Shown here in pieces: positions 42,301-51,105 of a stretch of DNA of 64,000 nucleotides. Made by a program: the position numbers and the translations under genes. Source of the DNA: Paraflavitalea devenefica (GTDB taxonomy: Bacteria; Bacteroidota; Bacteroidia; Chitinophagales; Chitinophagaceae); the NCBI RefSeq assembly GCF_011759375.1, contig NZ_JAARML010000001.1:1860001-1924000 (forward strand), in the 5' to 3' direction. The notes beneath the pieces are model-generated. The model did not search any database. It was not told the origin of the DNA and saw only the letters and a list, made by a program, of their open reading frames with translations. Every line of letters starts with the position of its first letter. Within the stretch, counting starts at the first letter, position 1.

Positions 42301-43697
42301 AAATAAAAATGATCTTACCGGCGCTTACAGAGGCTAAAAGCCCTTACTGGCGGCCCATCAAATACTCCCTGTTCCCTCCTTTGGGATTGGCCACCCTGGC
42401 GGCCTACTGCTCACCGGAGGATGACATAACATTACAGGATGAGCATGTGGAAACGCTCAATATAGAAGATGAGCCCGACCTTGTCATCATCCAGGTATAC
42501 ATCACCAATGCTTTCCGGGCCTACGGCATAGCCGATCATTACCGGGCCAAAGGATGCTATGTGTGCCTGGGTGGTCTGCACGTGAGCTCCCTCCCCGATG
42601 AAGCAATGCCCCATGCCGATAGTATCTTCATCGGGCCGGGCGAAGATACCTTTCCGCAATTCCTGCAGGACTTCAAAGAAAAACGGGCACAGAAGATCTA
42701 TACCAATAAACAACGCAGCATTGAAACCATACCGCCCGTACGGCGCGACCTGATCAAACGTAACCTGTACCTCGTACCCAATTCAATTGTGGTATCAAGA
42801 GGCTGCCCGCATCATTGCGACTTTTGCTATAAAGATGCTTTTTTCGAAGGCGGTAAATCCTTCTATACACAACGGGTAGATGCTGCACTGGCAGAAATAG
42901 AACGCTTGCCCGGCCGCCACCTGTACTTCCTCGACGATCATTTACTGGGCAATAAGAAATTTTCCGGGGCATTGTTTGAAGGCATGCGCGGCATGAATCG
43001 CGTATTCCAGGGCGCTTCTACCATAGATGCGATCCTGCGGGGCGATCTCATTGAACAGGCTGCGCGGGCAGGCATGCGCAGTGTATTTGTCGGCTTTGAA
43101 ACCCTGAGTGAAGCCAACCTTACACAAAGCAATAAAAAGCAGAACATGGGCAAGGATTACCGGCAGGCCATCCAGCGCCTGCACGACCTGGGGATCATGA
43201 TCAACGGAAGCTTTGTATTCGGCCTGGATGAGGACAGGAAAGATGTTTTTAAGAAAACAGTAGACTGGGCTGTATCCAGTGGCCTTACCACAGCCACTTT
43301 CCATGTGCTTACCCCTTATCCCGGTACCCGTTTATTCAAAGATATGCAGCAGGCCGGTCGCATATTGCACCACAACTGGGACCTCTATGATACCAGGCAG
43401 GTCGTGTACAAAACGGTGGGCCTTTCAGCAGAAGAACTGAAGGAGGGTTATGACTGGGCCTACCGTTCCTTTTATTCCTGGAGTAACATCTTTAAGGCAA
43501 GCGTGCAACATGATAACCTGCGCCACATCATCAAACACTTTGCGTATGCCGGCGGATGGAAAAAGTTTGAACCCCTGTGGAACTTCATCATTAAAACAAA
43601 AGGACTGAACAAGATGCTGCCGTTGCTGGAAAGTATTTTATCAAAGGTTAACAAAAAACAGGATCAACCCATGACGCCTTTCCCGGCCATTGCCTGA
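42297..43697 (+). CDS. B12-binding-domain radical SAM enzyme
   Basis: 466 residues. A N-terminal B12-binding-like Rossmann region (about 1-150) has PPLGLATLAAY and GPGEDTFPQFL. The radical SAM core has the [4Fe-4S] motif CPHHCDFC (Cys170, Cys174, Cys177), then LYFLDDHLLGNKKFSGALFE and ITGSFVFG-type strands. The canonical DxHxxG cobalamin ligand motif is not evident, so the B12 fold may be degenerate. Substrate unknown. It starts inside the upstream membrane protein gene and is followed by DUF4173, dgkA and DUF1361 genes. Confidence 0.88.
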   Translation: MKIKMILPALTEAKSPYWRPIKYSLFPPLGLATLAAYCSPEDDITLQDEHVETLNIEDEPDLVIIQVYITNAFRAYGIADHYRAKGCYVCLGGLHVSSLPDEAMPHADSIFIGPGEDTFPQFLQDFKEKRAQKIYTNKQRSIETIPPVRRDLIKRNLYLVPNSIVVSRGCPHHCDFCYKDAFFEGGKSFYTQRVDAALAEIERLPGRHLYFLDDHLLGNKKFSGALFEGMRGMNRVFQGASTIDAILRGDLIEQAARAGMRSVFVGFETLSEANLTQSNKKQNMGKDYRQAIQRLHDLGIMINGSFVFGLDEDRKDVFKKTVDWAVSSGLTTATFHVLTPYPGTRLFKDMQQAGRILHHNWDLYDTRQVVYKTVGLSAEELKEGYDWAYRSFYSWSNIFKASVQHDNLRHIIKHFAYAGGWKKFEPLWNFIIKTKGLNKMLPLLESILSKVNKKQDQPMTPFPAIA

Positions 43698-43722
43698 TCT
43701 CCCTCCAACAAAAATCAACCGT

Positions 43723-45321
43723 ATGAACAAAAAAATTTCACAAGGAATATTGGTCATTGCCGGAGGCATTTTATTCAGCCTCGTTTTCTGGCAGGAAAAA
43801 CTGGGCATCAACACCGTATTGTTTGATGCATTTATACTGGCAGCCCTTTTCTACTTATACGCCAATGCCAGGCAAAACGCTGTGGTGAGGTGGCTCGTGA
43901 TTGGCCATCTCACCTGCCTGGTTATGATCGTACTGCACAACACGCTGCTGAGCAAGATCGCCTTTTCCATTACCCTATTGCTGATAGCAGGCTTTGCAGA
44001 GTATACGCACCGGTCGGCCTGGTTTGCCGGCGGTTCTGTATTACTCAATATCATCTTCTGCGTGGCTTCCTTTGCCGATCAGTTCAAACGGAAGCCGGGC
44101 ACAAAGCGGAAGCGCACCGGCCTGTCAAAGTTCATCCGTTTTGCCATCTTCCCGGTATTGCTGCTGGCCTTGTTTTTTATCATTTACCTTTCTGCCAACA
44201 GTGTTTTCCAGGCAATGGCAGCCCGCTTTGAGCTGTATATAGGCCGCTTCTTCTTCTCCTTCTTTAATGTATTCTCGCCGCAACGGTTGTTGTTCCTGTT
44301 CTTTGGGGTGTATGTCACGGGTAGCCTGCTCATGCGCAGCCGCGTAAATTACTTTACCCATAAAGAAAGCGCCTGCCAGGATGAGCTGCAACGTTCCCGT
44401 ATATCCTGGAAGCAACGGATCCAAATGCCCGGCTGGCAGTTTACTGAAACCATCATGGGCCGTTTGGCCCGCGGCATGATGGCCCTGAAAAATGAAAATA
44501 CCACCGGCATCATCAGCCTGTTATTACTAAATACATTGTTACTGGCCATCAATATCATTGATGTGAGCTACCTCTGGATCAACTTTGATTACATGGGCGA
44601 TGTATTCCTGTACAAAATGGTGCATGAGGGCACGGAACTGCTCATCGTATCTATTGTACTGGCCATGCTGGTGGTATTGTTCTTCTTCAAGGGTAACCTT
44701 AACTTCTACCGCAGGAATAAATGGCTGAAATATGGCGCCTATGCCTGGATATGGCAGAACTGCATACTGGTCATCTCCGTATTGCTGCGCGACTATTATT
44801 ACATAGCCCGCTATGGACTGGCCTATAAAAGGATTGGTGTATTGTTCTTCCTGCTCATGGTGCTCATCGGTCTCACTACAGTATTCATTAAAATATGGCA
44901 GCGGAGAACCTCCTATTTCCTGTTCCGGGTGAATGCCTGGGCTGGGGTAATATTGCTGGTATTAGCTTCCACCATTCACTGGGATGAATTCATTGCCGGC
45001 TACAACCTGCAACGGAAGGACCGGGTGCCACTGGATGCAGAGTTTTTACTCACCTTATCCGATAAAACCCTGCCCTTGCTGGAAGCCAACCTCGAAGCCT
45101 TTAAAAAGCGGCAGGCTGAAATACCGAAGGAACTATCCGACTCCCGCAGCGGATCTGATTCCTGGAGCCGGGACAATACCTGCGACACCTGTTTTGTGGA
45201 GCAAATACGGGCACGGAAAGATCGCTTCCTGCAGCAGCAATCTCACCGTACCTGGCTTTCCTGGAACTATGCCGATGCGTATACTGCGCAGTATTTCCGT
45301 AACCATCCTGTTAGTCATTAA
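43723..45321 (+). CDS. DUF4173 integral membrane protein
   Basis: 532 residues from the ATG at 43723. About twelve membrane segments. The opening VFWQEKLGINTVLFDAFILA is the common DUF4173 start, and YARYGLAYKRIGVLFFLLMV and QRRTSYFLFRVNAWAG are typical conserved parts. A short hydrophilic C-terminal tail carries a CDTC pair. Role unknown. It lies 25 bp after the radical SAM gene, in the same direction. Confidence 0.85.
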   Translation: MNKKISQGILVIAGGILFSLVFWQEKLGINTVLFDAFILAALFYLYANARQNAVVRWLVIGHLTCLVMIVLHNTLLSKIAFSITLLLIAGFAEYTHRSAWFAGGSVLLNIIFCVASFADQFKRKPGTKRKRTGLSKFIRFAIFPVLLLALFFIIYLSANSVFQAMAARFELYIGRFFFSFFNVFSPQRLLFLFFGVYVTGSLLMRSRVNYFTHKESACQDELQRSRISWKQRIQMPGWQFTETIMGRLARGMMALKNENTTGIISLLLLNTLLLAINIIDVSYLWINFDYMGDVFLYKMVHEGTELLIVSIVLAMLVVLFFFKGNLNFYRRNKWLKYGAYAWIWQNCILVISVLLRDYYYIARYGLAYKRIGVLFFLLMVLIGLTTVFIKIWQRRTSYFLFRVNAWAGVILLVLASTIHWDEFIAGYNLQRKDRVPLDAEFLLTLSDKTLPLLEANLEAFKKRQAEIPKELSDSRSGSDSWSRDNTCDTCFVEQIRARKDRFLQQQSHRTWLSWNYADAYTAQYFRNHPVSH

Positions 45322-45396
45322 TCTGTAAGGGTATGTCACATAGCATTGACTGGAACAACAATTGCAGCATTACTACTGACCAATAAAACCATTGAT

Positions 45397-45768
45397 ATGA
45401 AACCAGGATCTTTTTCTATTCGCGCAAGGGCCAGAAGCTTTCGCTTTGCCTGGCAGGGTATCGTTGCTTTCCTGCAACGGGAGCACAATGCCTGGCTGCA
45501 TTTTATGGCTACGGTGTGTGTGATCACACTGGCCAGCCTCACAGGACTTGACAAAACAGAATTGCTGGCCCTGGTATTTGCCATCGGCTTTGTATGGGTA
45601 GCCGAAATGTTCAATACCTGTATTGAACACATCATGGACTTTGTGTCTGCCGAAAAGCATCCGGACATCAAATTTATCAAAGACCTGTCGGCAGCCGCTG
45701 TATTGATCGCCGCTATTACCGCTTTGGTTACCGGTTGCATCATATTCATTCCTAAACTTTTCGCATGA
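45397..45768 (+). CDS. dgkA: Diacylglycerol kinase, DgkA type
   Basis: 123 residues from the ATG at 45397 (MKPGSFSIRARARSF), the usual DgkA length. Three membrane helices. The conserved active-site segments are REHNAWLH and EMFNTCIEHIMDF (Glu70, Asn73, Glu77 pattern). In Gram-negatives DgkA recycles diacylglycerol to phosphatidic acid; in Bacteroidota and Gram-positives relatives can be undecaprenol kinases, and motifs do not decide which. It overlaps the DUF1361 gene by four bases. Confidence 0.92.
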   Translation: MKPGSFSIRARARSFRFAWQGIVAFLQREHNAWLHFMATVCVITLASLTGLDKTELLALVFAIGFVWVAEMFNTCIEHIMDFVSAEKHPDIKFIKDLSAAAVLIAAITALVTGCIIFIPKLFA

Positions 45769-46451
45769 AAAATATTGTGAAGCCTTTATGGCAGTATCGG
45801 ATGGTCTTTCTGCGCAGCGAGGTAGACCGCATTATGACCTTATCCATGTTATTCAGTGCCGGGATGGTATTGGTGAGGTTCCTGTATACCGGTGAGCGCG
45901 ATTTCCTTTTTATGATCTGGAACCTCTTCCTGGCTTACATTCCTTATTGCATATCGGGATGGTTGCAGCGTACGCCTTCCTGGGCCGGATACCGGTTGAA
46001 ATTTGGCCTTGCTTCCATCGTATGGATACTGTTTATTCCCAACAGTTTTTATATCCTCACTGATCTGTTTCACCTGGGTTGGCATTACGGTGTACCGCTG
46101 TGGTACGACCTGGCGCTGATCATTTCCTTTGCCTGGAATGGCTTATTGCTGGGCATTCTTTCCGTGCGGCAGATGGAAAAAATAGTACAGCTCTACCTGC
46201 CGGGTAAAACAGCCTGGTTATTCCTCTATCCCGTGATGATGCTCAATGCGCTCGGTGTATACATCGGGCGTTACCTGCGGTTCAATAGCTGGGACGTGAT
46301 CACCAATCCTTTTGGCCTTATAACAGATATTGCCCAACTGGTAGCGCATCCCCTGCAATACAGGGAGGCCTGGGCCATGGTCATCTGCTTTTCTGCCTTG
46401 ATGATCCTGGTATATACCACGCTAAGAAAAGTGAGTAGAATGATCTGGTAA
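45765..46451 (+). CDS. DUF1361 integral membrane protein
   Basis: 228 residues with about six membrane segments. The conserved DUF1361 blocks are visible: LFIPNSFYILTDLFHLGWHY and YIGRYLRFNSWDVITNPFGL. Function unknown. Coupled to dgkA by an ATGA overlap, which suggests that it acts with the lipid kinase. A strong terminator follows at 46515. Confidence 0.9.
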   Translation: MKNIVKPLWQYRMVFLRSEVDRIMTLSMLFSAGMVLVRFLYTGERDFLFMIWNLFLAYIPYCISGWLQRTPSWAGYRLKFGLASIVWILFIPNSFYILTDLFHLGWHYGVPLWYDLALIISFAWNGLLLGILSVRQMEKIVQLYLPGKTAWLFLYPVMMLNALGVYIGRYLRFNSWDVITNPFGLITDIAQLVAHPLQYREAWAMVICFSALMILVYTTLRKVSRMIW

Positions 46452-46514
46452 GGACGGTTTCTTCAAATATGCCCGTTATACCCTTCCATCAATAACGGTT
46501 GGTTTAAGTTGGAT

Positions 46515-46545
46515 AAAGGCGTCGCATTCCTGCGATGCCTTTTTT
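46515..46545 (+). terminator. Terminator after DUF1361 gene
   Basis: AAAGGCGTCGCA (46515-46526) pairs with TGCGATGCCTTT (46531-46542) with one mismatch, followed by TTTTTT. Ends the 41.5-46.5 kb transcript or transcripts. Confidence 0.85.
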
Positions 46546-46553
46546 AATCCAAT

Positions 46554-46587
46554 AAAAAAGCGGATCTCCTGGAAAGAGACCCGCCTT
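46554..46587 (-). terminator. Terminator after the large envelope protein gene
   Basis: On the minus strand GCGGGTCTC pairs with GAGATCCGC (one mismatch) and is followed by TTTTTT (plus coordinates 46554-46587). It ends the gene that stops at 46609. Confidence 0.8.
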
Positions 46588-46608
46588 GTGTATCAGGAAT
46601 AAGATAAA

Positions 46609-49600
46609 TTAGAAATCCACACCCATCGCAAAATGCAATACCGGCTTGCCTTTAAAGAAGCCATTCATTTCCCAGCCGGAATCCAGGCGGAGGAAATAGC
46701 CGAGCAGCATGCTGCGAACGCCAAATCCATAACCACCGGCAAAGGGACCAATACCGCCGGCTTTGATCCTTACCGTAATAACTGGGTCAGGAACAGGGTC
46801 TCCATTGGCGTCACGGGGAACATACATCTGTTGCGGGCGTTCAATATTCTTCACCTCGCCATTCCATACGCTACCCAGGTCAAAGAACTGTACCAACTGG
46901 AAGTTGCGTATGAAGGCATTATTGATAGGCCGGTTAATAAGTGTACTGAAGATCGGGAACCGGAATTCACTATTAAGGATAACAGCATTGTTGCCATTGG
47001 AAAGGTTCTGCCGGAAGCCACGCAAATTCACTGCCAGTGACTGGTAAGCATAATCATTGGAAGGATCGGGCTTCGGCTCCTGGTTGTATTTGGGGAACAT
47101 CCAGCCATCCACACCACCCAGGTAATAGATCACTTTCTGGTTGCCCCAGGAGAAATCACCCGCTGCACGGCCGGCCCAGATGAAATTGCGGAAAATAGAA
47201 TGGTAGTAACGGCCATCAAAACCTACATTGAACATCATGCGGCCGGGTTTTACCAAACCGGGATTGGGCTTGCTGATCTGCGCATTGATATCGGCATATA
47301 TCTTATAACGCAGGCCATTCCAGATATTCATGGCCTTGGAAACAACATTGTCATGCACCCACTCTATACGGGTTACAGCCCAGGTTTGCTTATTGAGGTC
47401 TGGCGCCTTGAGGGTGATCGTATCAAACTGGGTACCACGCACCGTTACACGGTCCAGGCGGATACCGGCAGAAATACGGATGCTGCGCACCTTATCCAGG
47501 GGGTATTTGATAATACCCTGGTAGAGGTTGCTGTATGATTTAGCCTCATACACCTGATCGACAGTGCCGGATTGATATTGCACCCCGCCGATCTCCGTTT
47601 TACGGTAATAAACCAGTGAATAATCCATGCGGTGTTTCAGGTAATCAACCCGGGCAAACCACTCGCCGCCGCCATCAAAGAGTGATTGGTTAACAGGCGT
47701 GAAAATAGAAGTGCCTCCGTTACCCACGCTTACACCACTGCCACCGCCACTGATGAGCGGCAGGCGGATAGCGCCTGTAAACCGGATATCTTCAAACAGA
47801 TCAAATACGGAAGCTTTCAGCATGCCATTGAAGGCGCCGCCACTCTGTAACTGGATAGGCAGGGCGCCGGTATAAGGCTGATAACGGGTGATCAGTACAT
47901 CATTATTAAAACCGCCGGAGAAATTATCCATCGAGAATTTCAACCGGTAGGGGAACATCCTGGCTTTTTGCAGTGCGCCCTCTTTTTGTACTACCGGCTG
48001 CTGGAATGGATCAATAATAGCGGCTGCCGCCTTGGTAGTATCGGGCTTTTCGGGCTCAAACCCGGTTTCAAAAGCATCTGCTTTCTTTTTGGTAGTCGTA
48101 TCTCCGGGAATGATCGTTTGCATATCACGACCGGTAGACAGCTTATCGGCGGCAATGGTCCTGCGCCGGTAATCCGTAGGTTTGGGATTCACATTCCGGC
48201 GCTGTAATGCATTTTGGTCTACCCGCAGGCGGTACACCATCTTCAGATTGCCTTCCTGCCTTACCTCACTCACCTGCCCCTGATCGCCGGCCGCTTTGGT
48301 TTCCACCAAACCACTCTGGTAATTGGTAATGGGGAATACAAAGGAAGAGTCGTTGGTAACGGAATAGGCAAACACAGAATCCGGCGCCGGCTTACCCCAG
48401 CTTTTCAGGGTAGAGTCCAGTTCCTCATCACTGGGGTTGCGCAATACCTGGTCACCGACAATATAAACACTGTCAAGACCAGCCCTCCGGGTGGTAAAGA
48501 AACCGGCAAAGCGGTTGGCAATACCTGTTTCATCACTCACGAAAGTAAAGTGGGAAGTATTGTATTGTACCGGGTAGCGCGCATTACCATACTTCATTTT
48601 GCTGAGTTGGGTAATTTGCCGGAACTCACTCTTATTATAAATATCAGTCAGGAAAATATTATAGCGGTTGGTGGCTACGCCTGTATCGCGTCCAAGCGCG
48701 GTGGCATTGGGGCGGTTGGAGGCAAAAATGATCCCTGTTTTATTGGGGAAAGCTACGAAAGAGGCATCCAGGTCGGCATAGGAATCATTGGTCACCTGCT
48801 CATAACTGTCATTATCAATCTTATAAATAAAAATGTCTGACTGCCCTTTGCGTACAGCACTCATCAGGATCCTATTAGCATCCAGCATGAAGCCGGCGTT
48901 CTGGATCTGTTCAAAATGGGTAAGGTCTTGTTTTACCGGTTTATAATGTTTGACCAGATCATACACAAACAGTTTGGTTTTGCCCGCTTCCCAATAGATC
49001 ACGCCCAGGCGTGTGCCCTTGCCATCCCAGAACAACAGGGGATAATTGGGGTTGATCTCATTTTCTGCAGAACGTACGCCATTCTTCAGCAATACCCGCC
49101 GGTCTACAAAATTCTCATACAACACCACCTGGTTTTGTCCTTTTACAAACTCCACCACAGCGTAGGTTTGGCTGCGGGGCGCAGGATTGGGGGTGAAACG
49201 GATGAAATTACGGTTGTGTTTTACCTCTTCGGTCAATATCATATTGCCTTTGGGGGCATTGCGCCGGCCGGTAATATCCTTATAATATTTTTCAGCAGTT
49301 TGCTCCATGAAATCACGCAGCACATCCTTAAACTTCTTTTTACAAATGCGTTGGGAGGCGCTATTGAGGTTGCGGTATACACGGGCGAGGTAGAGAAAAT
49401 AAGTAACATTTTCCCTTTTATACTTTTCGGCAATATAATACCAGAAGGCATGGCCCGCCAGCAGGGGCTTTTCAAAAGCAAACTGGTAAAAATTCTTATA
49501 CTCAGCCGATAACAGGGCCGATTTCAACTGGTCGTCCAGTTCGGTATTCCAGTCTTCTGCCACATAATCCACATAGCCGTCTACCAGCCATTTGGGAAGG

Positions 49601-50121
49601 TCCAGCAGGGCCTGGTTGGCGGCAAACTCGCCCAGGTCGTCACCAAACAAAATATTGTCCACCAAAATGCGGGCAATACCCTGGCGCACCTGCCGGCGAA
49701 GGTCGGCATGATCGCCATTGAAAAAAATGATCATCTTATTATTCACCAGCTTGGTGATGCCGCCGGTAGTTTGCCAATCGAGGTTGAGGCCGATATTGGA
49801 TTGTTCCAGCTCATTAAAATTGTTATAAATAACAATATTGGCCCGGCGCTGGAGGCCATATTCCACAAACTGTTCTATGCCGGGCAGCTCTTCTTCGGCA
49901 ATCTGGAGCACATAATTGGCGATCGTTTGGCCATTTTCATAAAAGTAGGTGTTGAAATTGGTGGACTGATAATATTGCCATTTGAACTTACGGAACTGGA
50001 CCCGGTTCTTACCAAACTCTACTGTATTCACCTGAGCACTCACATCCATTTGCAAAAGCAATGCGGAAACTAAAACACTAAAAAATACTTTTGCGGATGG
50101 CTTAATCTGTTGAAATTGCAT
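46609..50121 (-). CDS. Very large envelope protein: peptidase-like, beta-propeller and BamA-like barrel
   Basis: 1170 residues. Signal peptide (VFFSVLVSALLLQMDVSAQ). An N-terminal part (about 40-280) resembles the peptidase MA-like gluzincin fold: NTYFYENGQTIANYVLQIAE and LPKWLVDGYVDYVAEDW occur, but the HExxH zinc motif is missing, so it is probably inactive. A TolB/WD40-like propeller follows (about 300-560). The C-terminal part (about 730-1170) has barrel strands like those of BamA-type proteins (LNSEFRFPIFSTL, GGIGPFAGGYGFGVRSMLLG) and ends in a phenylalanine. Such proteins are widespread in Bacteroidota with no defined role. Single-gene transcript. Confidence 0.85.
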   Translation of the reverse strand: MQFQQIKPSAKVFFSVLVSALLLQMDVSAQVNTVEFGKNRVQFRKFKWQYYQSTNFNTYFYENGQTIANYVLQIAEEELPGIEQFVEYGLQRRANIVIYNNFNELEQSNIGLNLDWQTTGGITKLVNNKMIIFFNGDHADLRRQVRQGIARILVDNILFGDDLGEFAANQALLDLPKWLVDGYVDYVAEDWNTELDDQLKSALLSAEYKNFYQFAFEKPLLAGHAFWYYIAEKYKRENVTYFLYLARVYRNLNSASQRICKKKFKDVLRDFMEQTAEKYYKDITGRRNAPKGNMILTEEVKHNRNFIRFTPNPAPRSQTYAVVEFVKGQNQVVLYENFVDRRVLLKNGVRSAENEINPNYPLLFWDGKGTRLGVIYWEAGKTKLFVYDLVKHYKPVKQDLTHFEQIQNAGFMLDANRILMSAVRKGQSDIFIYKIDNDSYEQVTNDSYADLDASFVAFPNKTGIIFASNRPNATALGRDTGVATNRYNIFLTDIYNKSEFRQITQLSKMKYGNARYPVQYNTSHFTFVSDETGIANRFAGFFTTRRAGLDSVYIVGDQVLRNPSDEELDSTLKSWGKPAPDSVFAYSVTNDSSFVFPITNYQSGLVETKAAGDQGQVSEVRQEGNLKMVYRLRVDQNALQRRNVNPKPTDYRRRTIAADKLSTGRDMQTIIPGDTTTKKKADAFETGFEPEKPDTTKAAAAIIDPFQQPVVQKEGALQKARMFPYRLKFSMDNFSGGFNNDVLITRYQPYTGALPIQLQSGGAFNGMLKASVFDLFEDIRFTGAIRLPLISGGGSGVSVGNGGTSIFTPVNQSLFDGGGEWFARVDYLKHRMDYSLVYYRKTEIGGVQYQSGTVDQVYEAKSYSNLYQGIIKYPLDKVRSIRISAGIRLDRVTVRGTQFDTITLKAPDLNKQTWAVTRIEWVHDNVVSKAMNIWNGLRYKIYADINAQISKPNPGLVKPGRMMFNVGFDGRYYHSIFRNFIWAGRAAGDFSWGNQKVIYYLGGVDGWMFPKYNQEPKPDPSNDYAYQSLAVNLRGFRQNLSNGNNAVILNSEFRFPIFSTLINRPINNAFIRNFQLVQFFDLGSVWNGEVKNIERPQQMYVPRDANGDPVPDPVITVRIKAGGIGPFAGGYGFGVRSMLLGYFLRLDSGWEMNGFFKGKPVLHFAMGVDF

Positions 50122-50193
50122 AGCCTGTCATTAATGTTTTAAAGTTAAAACAAACCCTGTTACCGGGACAAAAAAATTCAATCGCAGCCGTAT

Positions 50194-50835
50194 ATGCTAA
50201 CAGTAAAAGAGTTTGCCTTCAGCCCTCTCCAGGAAAACACCTATGTAATTTATAATGAACAGGGCGTCTGTTGCATCGTTGATCCCGGCTGTTACTTTGG
50301 TAATGAACGCAATGAATTAAAAGAATTCATCTGGGAAACGCACCTTACCCCTAAATATTTGTTAAATACACACTGTCACCTCGATCATGTTTTTGGTAAT
50401 AAGTTCGTCCATGATACCTGGGGATTAACCTTACACCTGCACGAAAAAGAAAAAGTGATACTGGATTATGGCCCTACGTTCGGACAGAACTGGGGGTTGC
50501 CCTTTGACAATTACCAGGGCGACCTCATCTATTTACGTGAAAACGATGTCATCCGGTTGGGTGACGACCAGTTCGTGGTGCTTTTTACACCGGGCCATTC
50601 TCCGGGGCATATCAGCTTCTACTGCCCGGAGCAACATTTCGTGGTGAGCGGGGACGTTCTGTTCCACCGCAGCATTGGCCGTACCGACCTGCCGGGCGGC
50701 GATTTTGATACCCTGGCCGCCAGCATCCGGAACCAGTTATATACCCTGCCCGATGAAACGGTGGTGTACTGCGGCCACGGCCCCGAAACAACCATTGGAG
50801 CCGAAAAGAGGGATAATCCGTTCGTAAAAGCGTAA
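50194..50835 (+). CDS. MBL-fold metallo-hydrolase (glyoxalase II-like)
   Basis: 213 residues of metallo-beta-lactamase fold. The metal motif is HCHLDH (His60, His62, Asp64, His65), followed by TPGHSPGH (His134), SGDVLF (Asp154) and CGHGPETT (His195). The opening LQENTYVIY and end GAEKRDNPFV are those of small YcbL/GloB-like hydrolases. Likely a thioester or lactoylglutathione-type hydrolase; substrate not determinable. Divergent from the large envelope protein gene. Confidence 0.93.
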   Translation: MLTVKEFAFSPLQENTYVIYNEQGVCCIVDPGCYFGNERNELKEFIWETHLTPKYLLNTHCHLDHVFGNKFVHDTWGLTLHLHEKEKVILDYGPTFGQNWGLPFDNYQGDLIYLRENDVIRLGDDQFVVLFTPGHSPGHISFYCPEQHFVVSGDVLFHRSIGRTDLPGGDFDTLAASIRNQLYTLPDETVVYCGHGPETTIGAEKRDNPFVKA

Positions 50836-50880
50836 AAAATGGAGCTATACATATTTGTAATAATAAAATATGTCAATAGC

Positions 50881-50926
50881 TACAGAGAACTTACAGAGAA
50901 TATTCAGAGAACCTTCAGAGAACATA
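50881..50926. repeat. Tandem TACAGAGAA/TCAGAGAA repeat
   Basis: Four copies of an 11-12 bp unit: TACAGAGAACT, TACAGAGAATAT, TCAGAGAACCT, TCAGAGAACAT. It lies in the 270-bp gap after the MBL hydrolase gene. The rest of that gap (50930-51105) also repeats GGGATTATCCGGGGATTATC and contains no gene that I can support. Confidence 0.65.
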
Positions 50927-51105
50927 AGGAGAATGCCATCCTGGGATCATGTAGGGATTATCCGGGGATTATCTACGGGTTACCCGACCCTTCGGGCATG
51001 TATATAGCACCCGGTTATACACTTGCGCAAGTTCATTTCTGGTAGGGTTGGCTACCTGTTCACTGCCCTATTCTGCCGCCTTGGTTCGTGTCCCCACGAA
51101 CCAGT

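Noticed and set aside
46609..50121. Active zinc metallopeptidase
   Set aside because: The HExxH motif is missing in the segment where it would be expected, so an active peptidase is not claimed.
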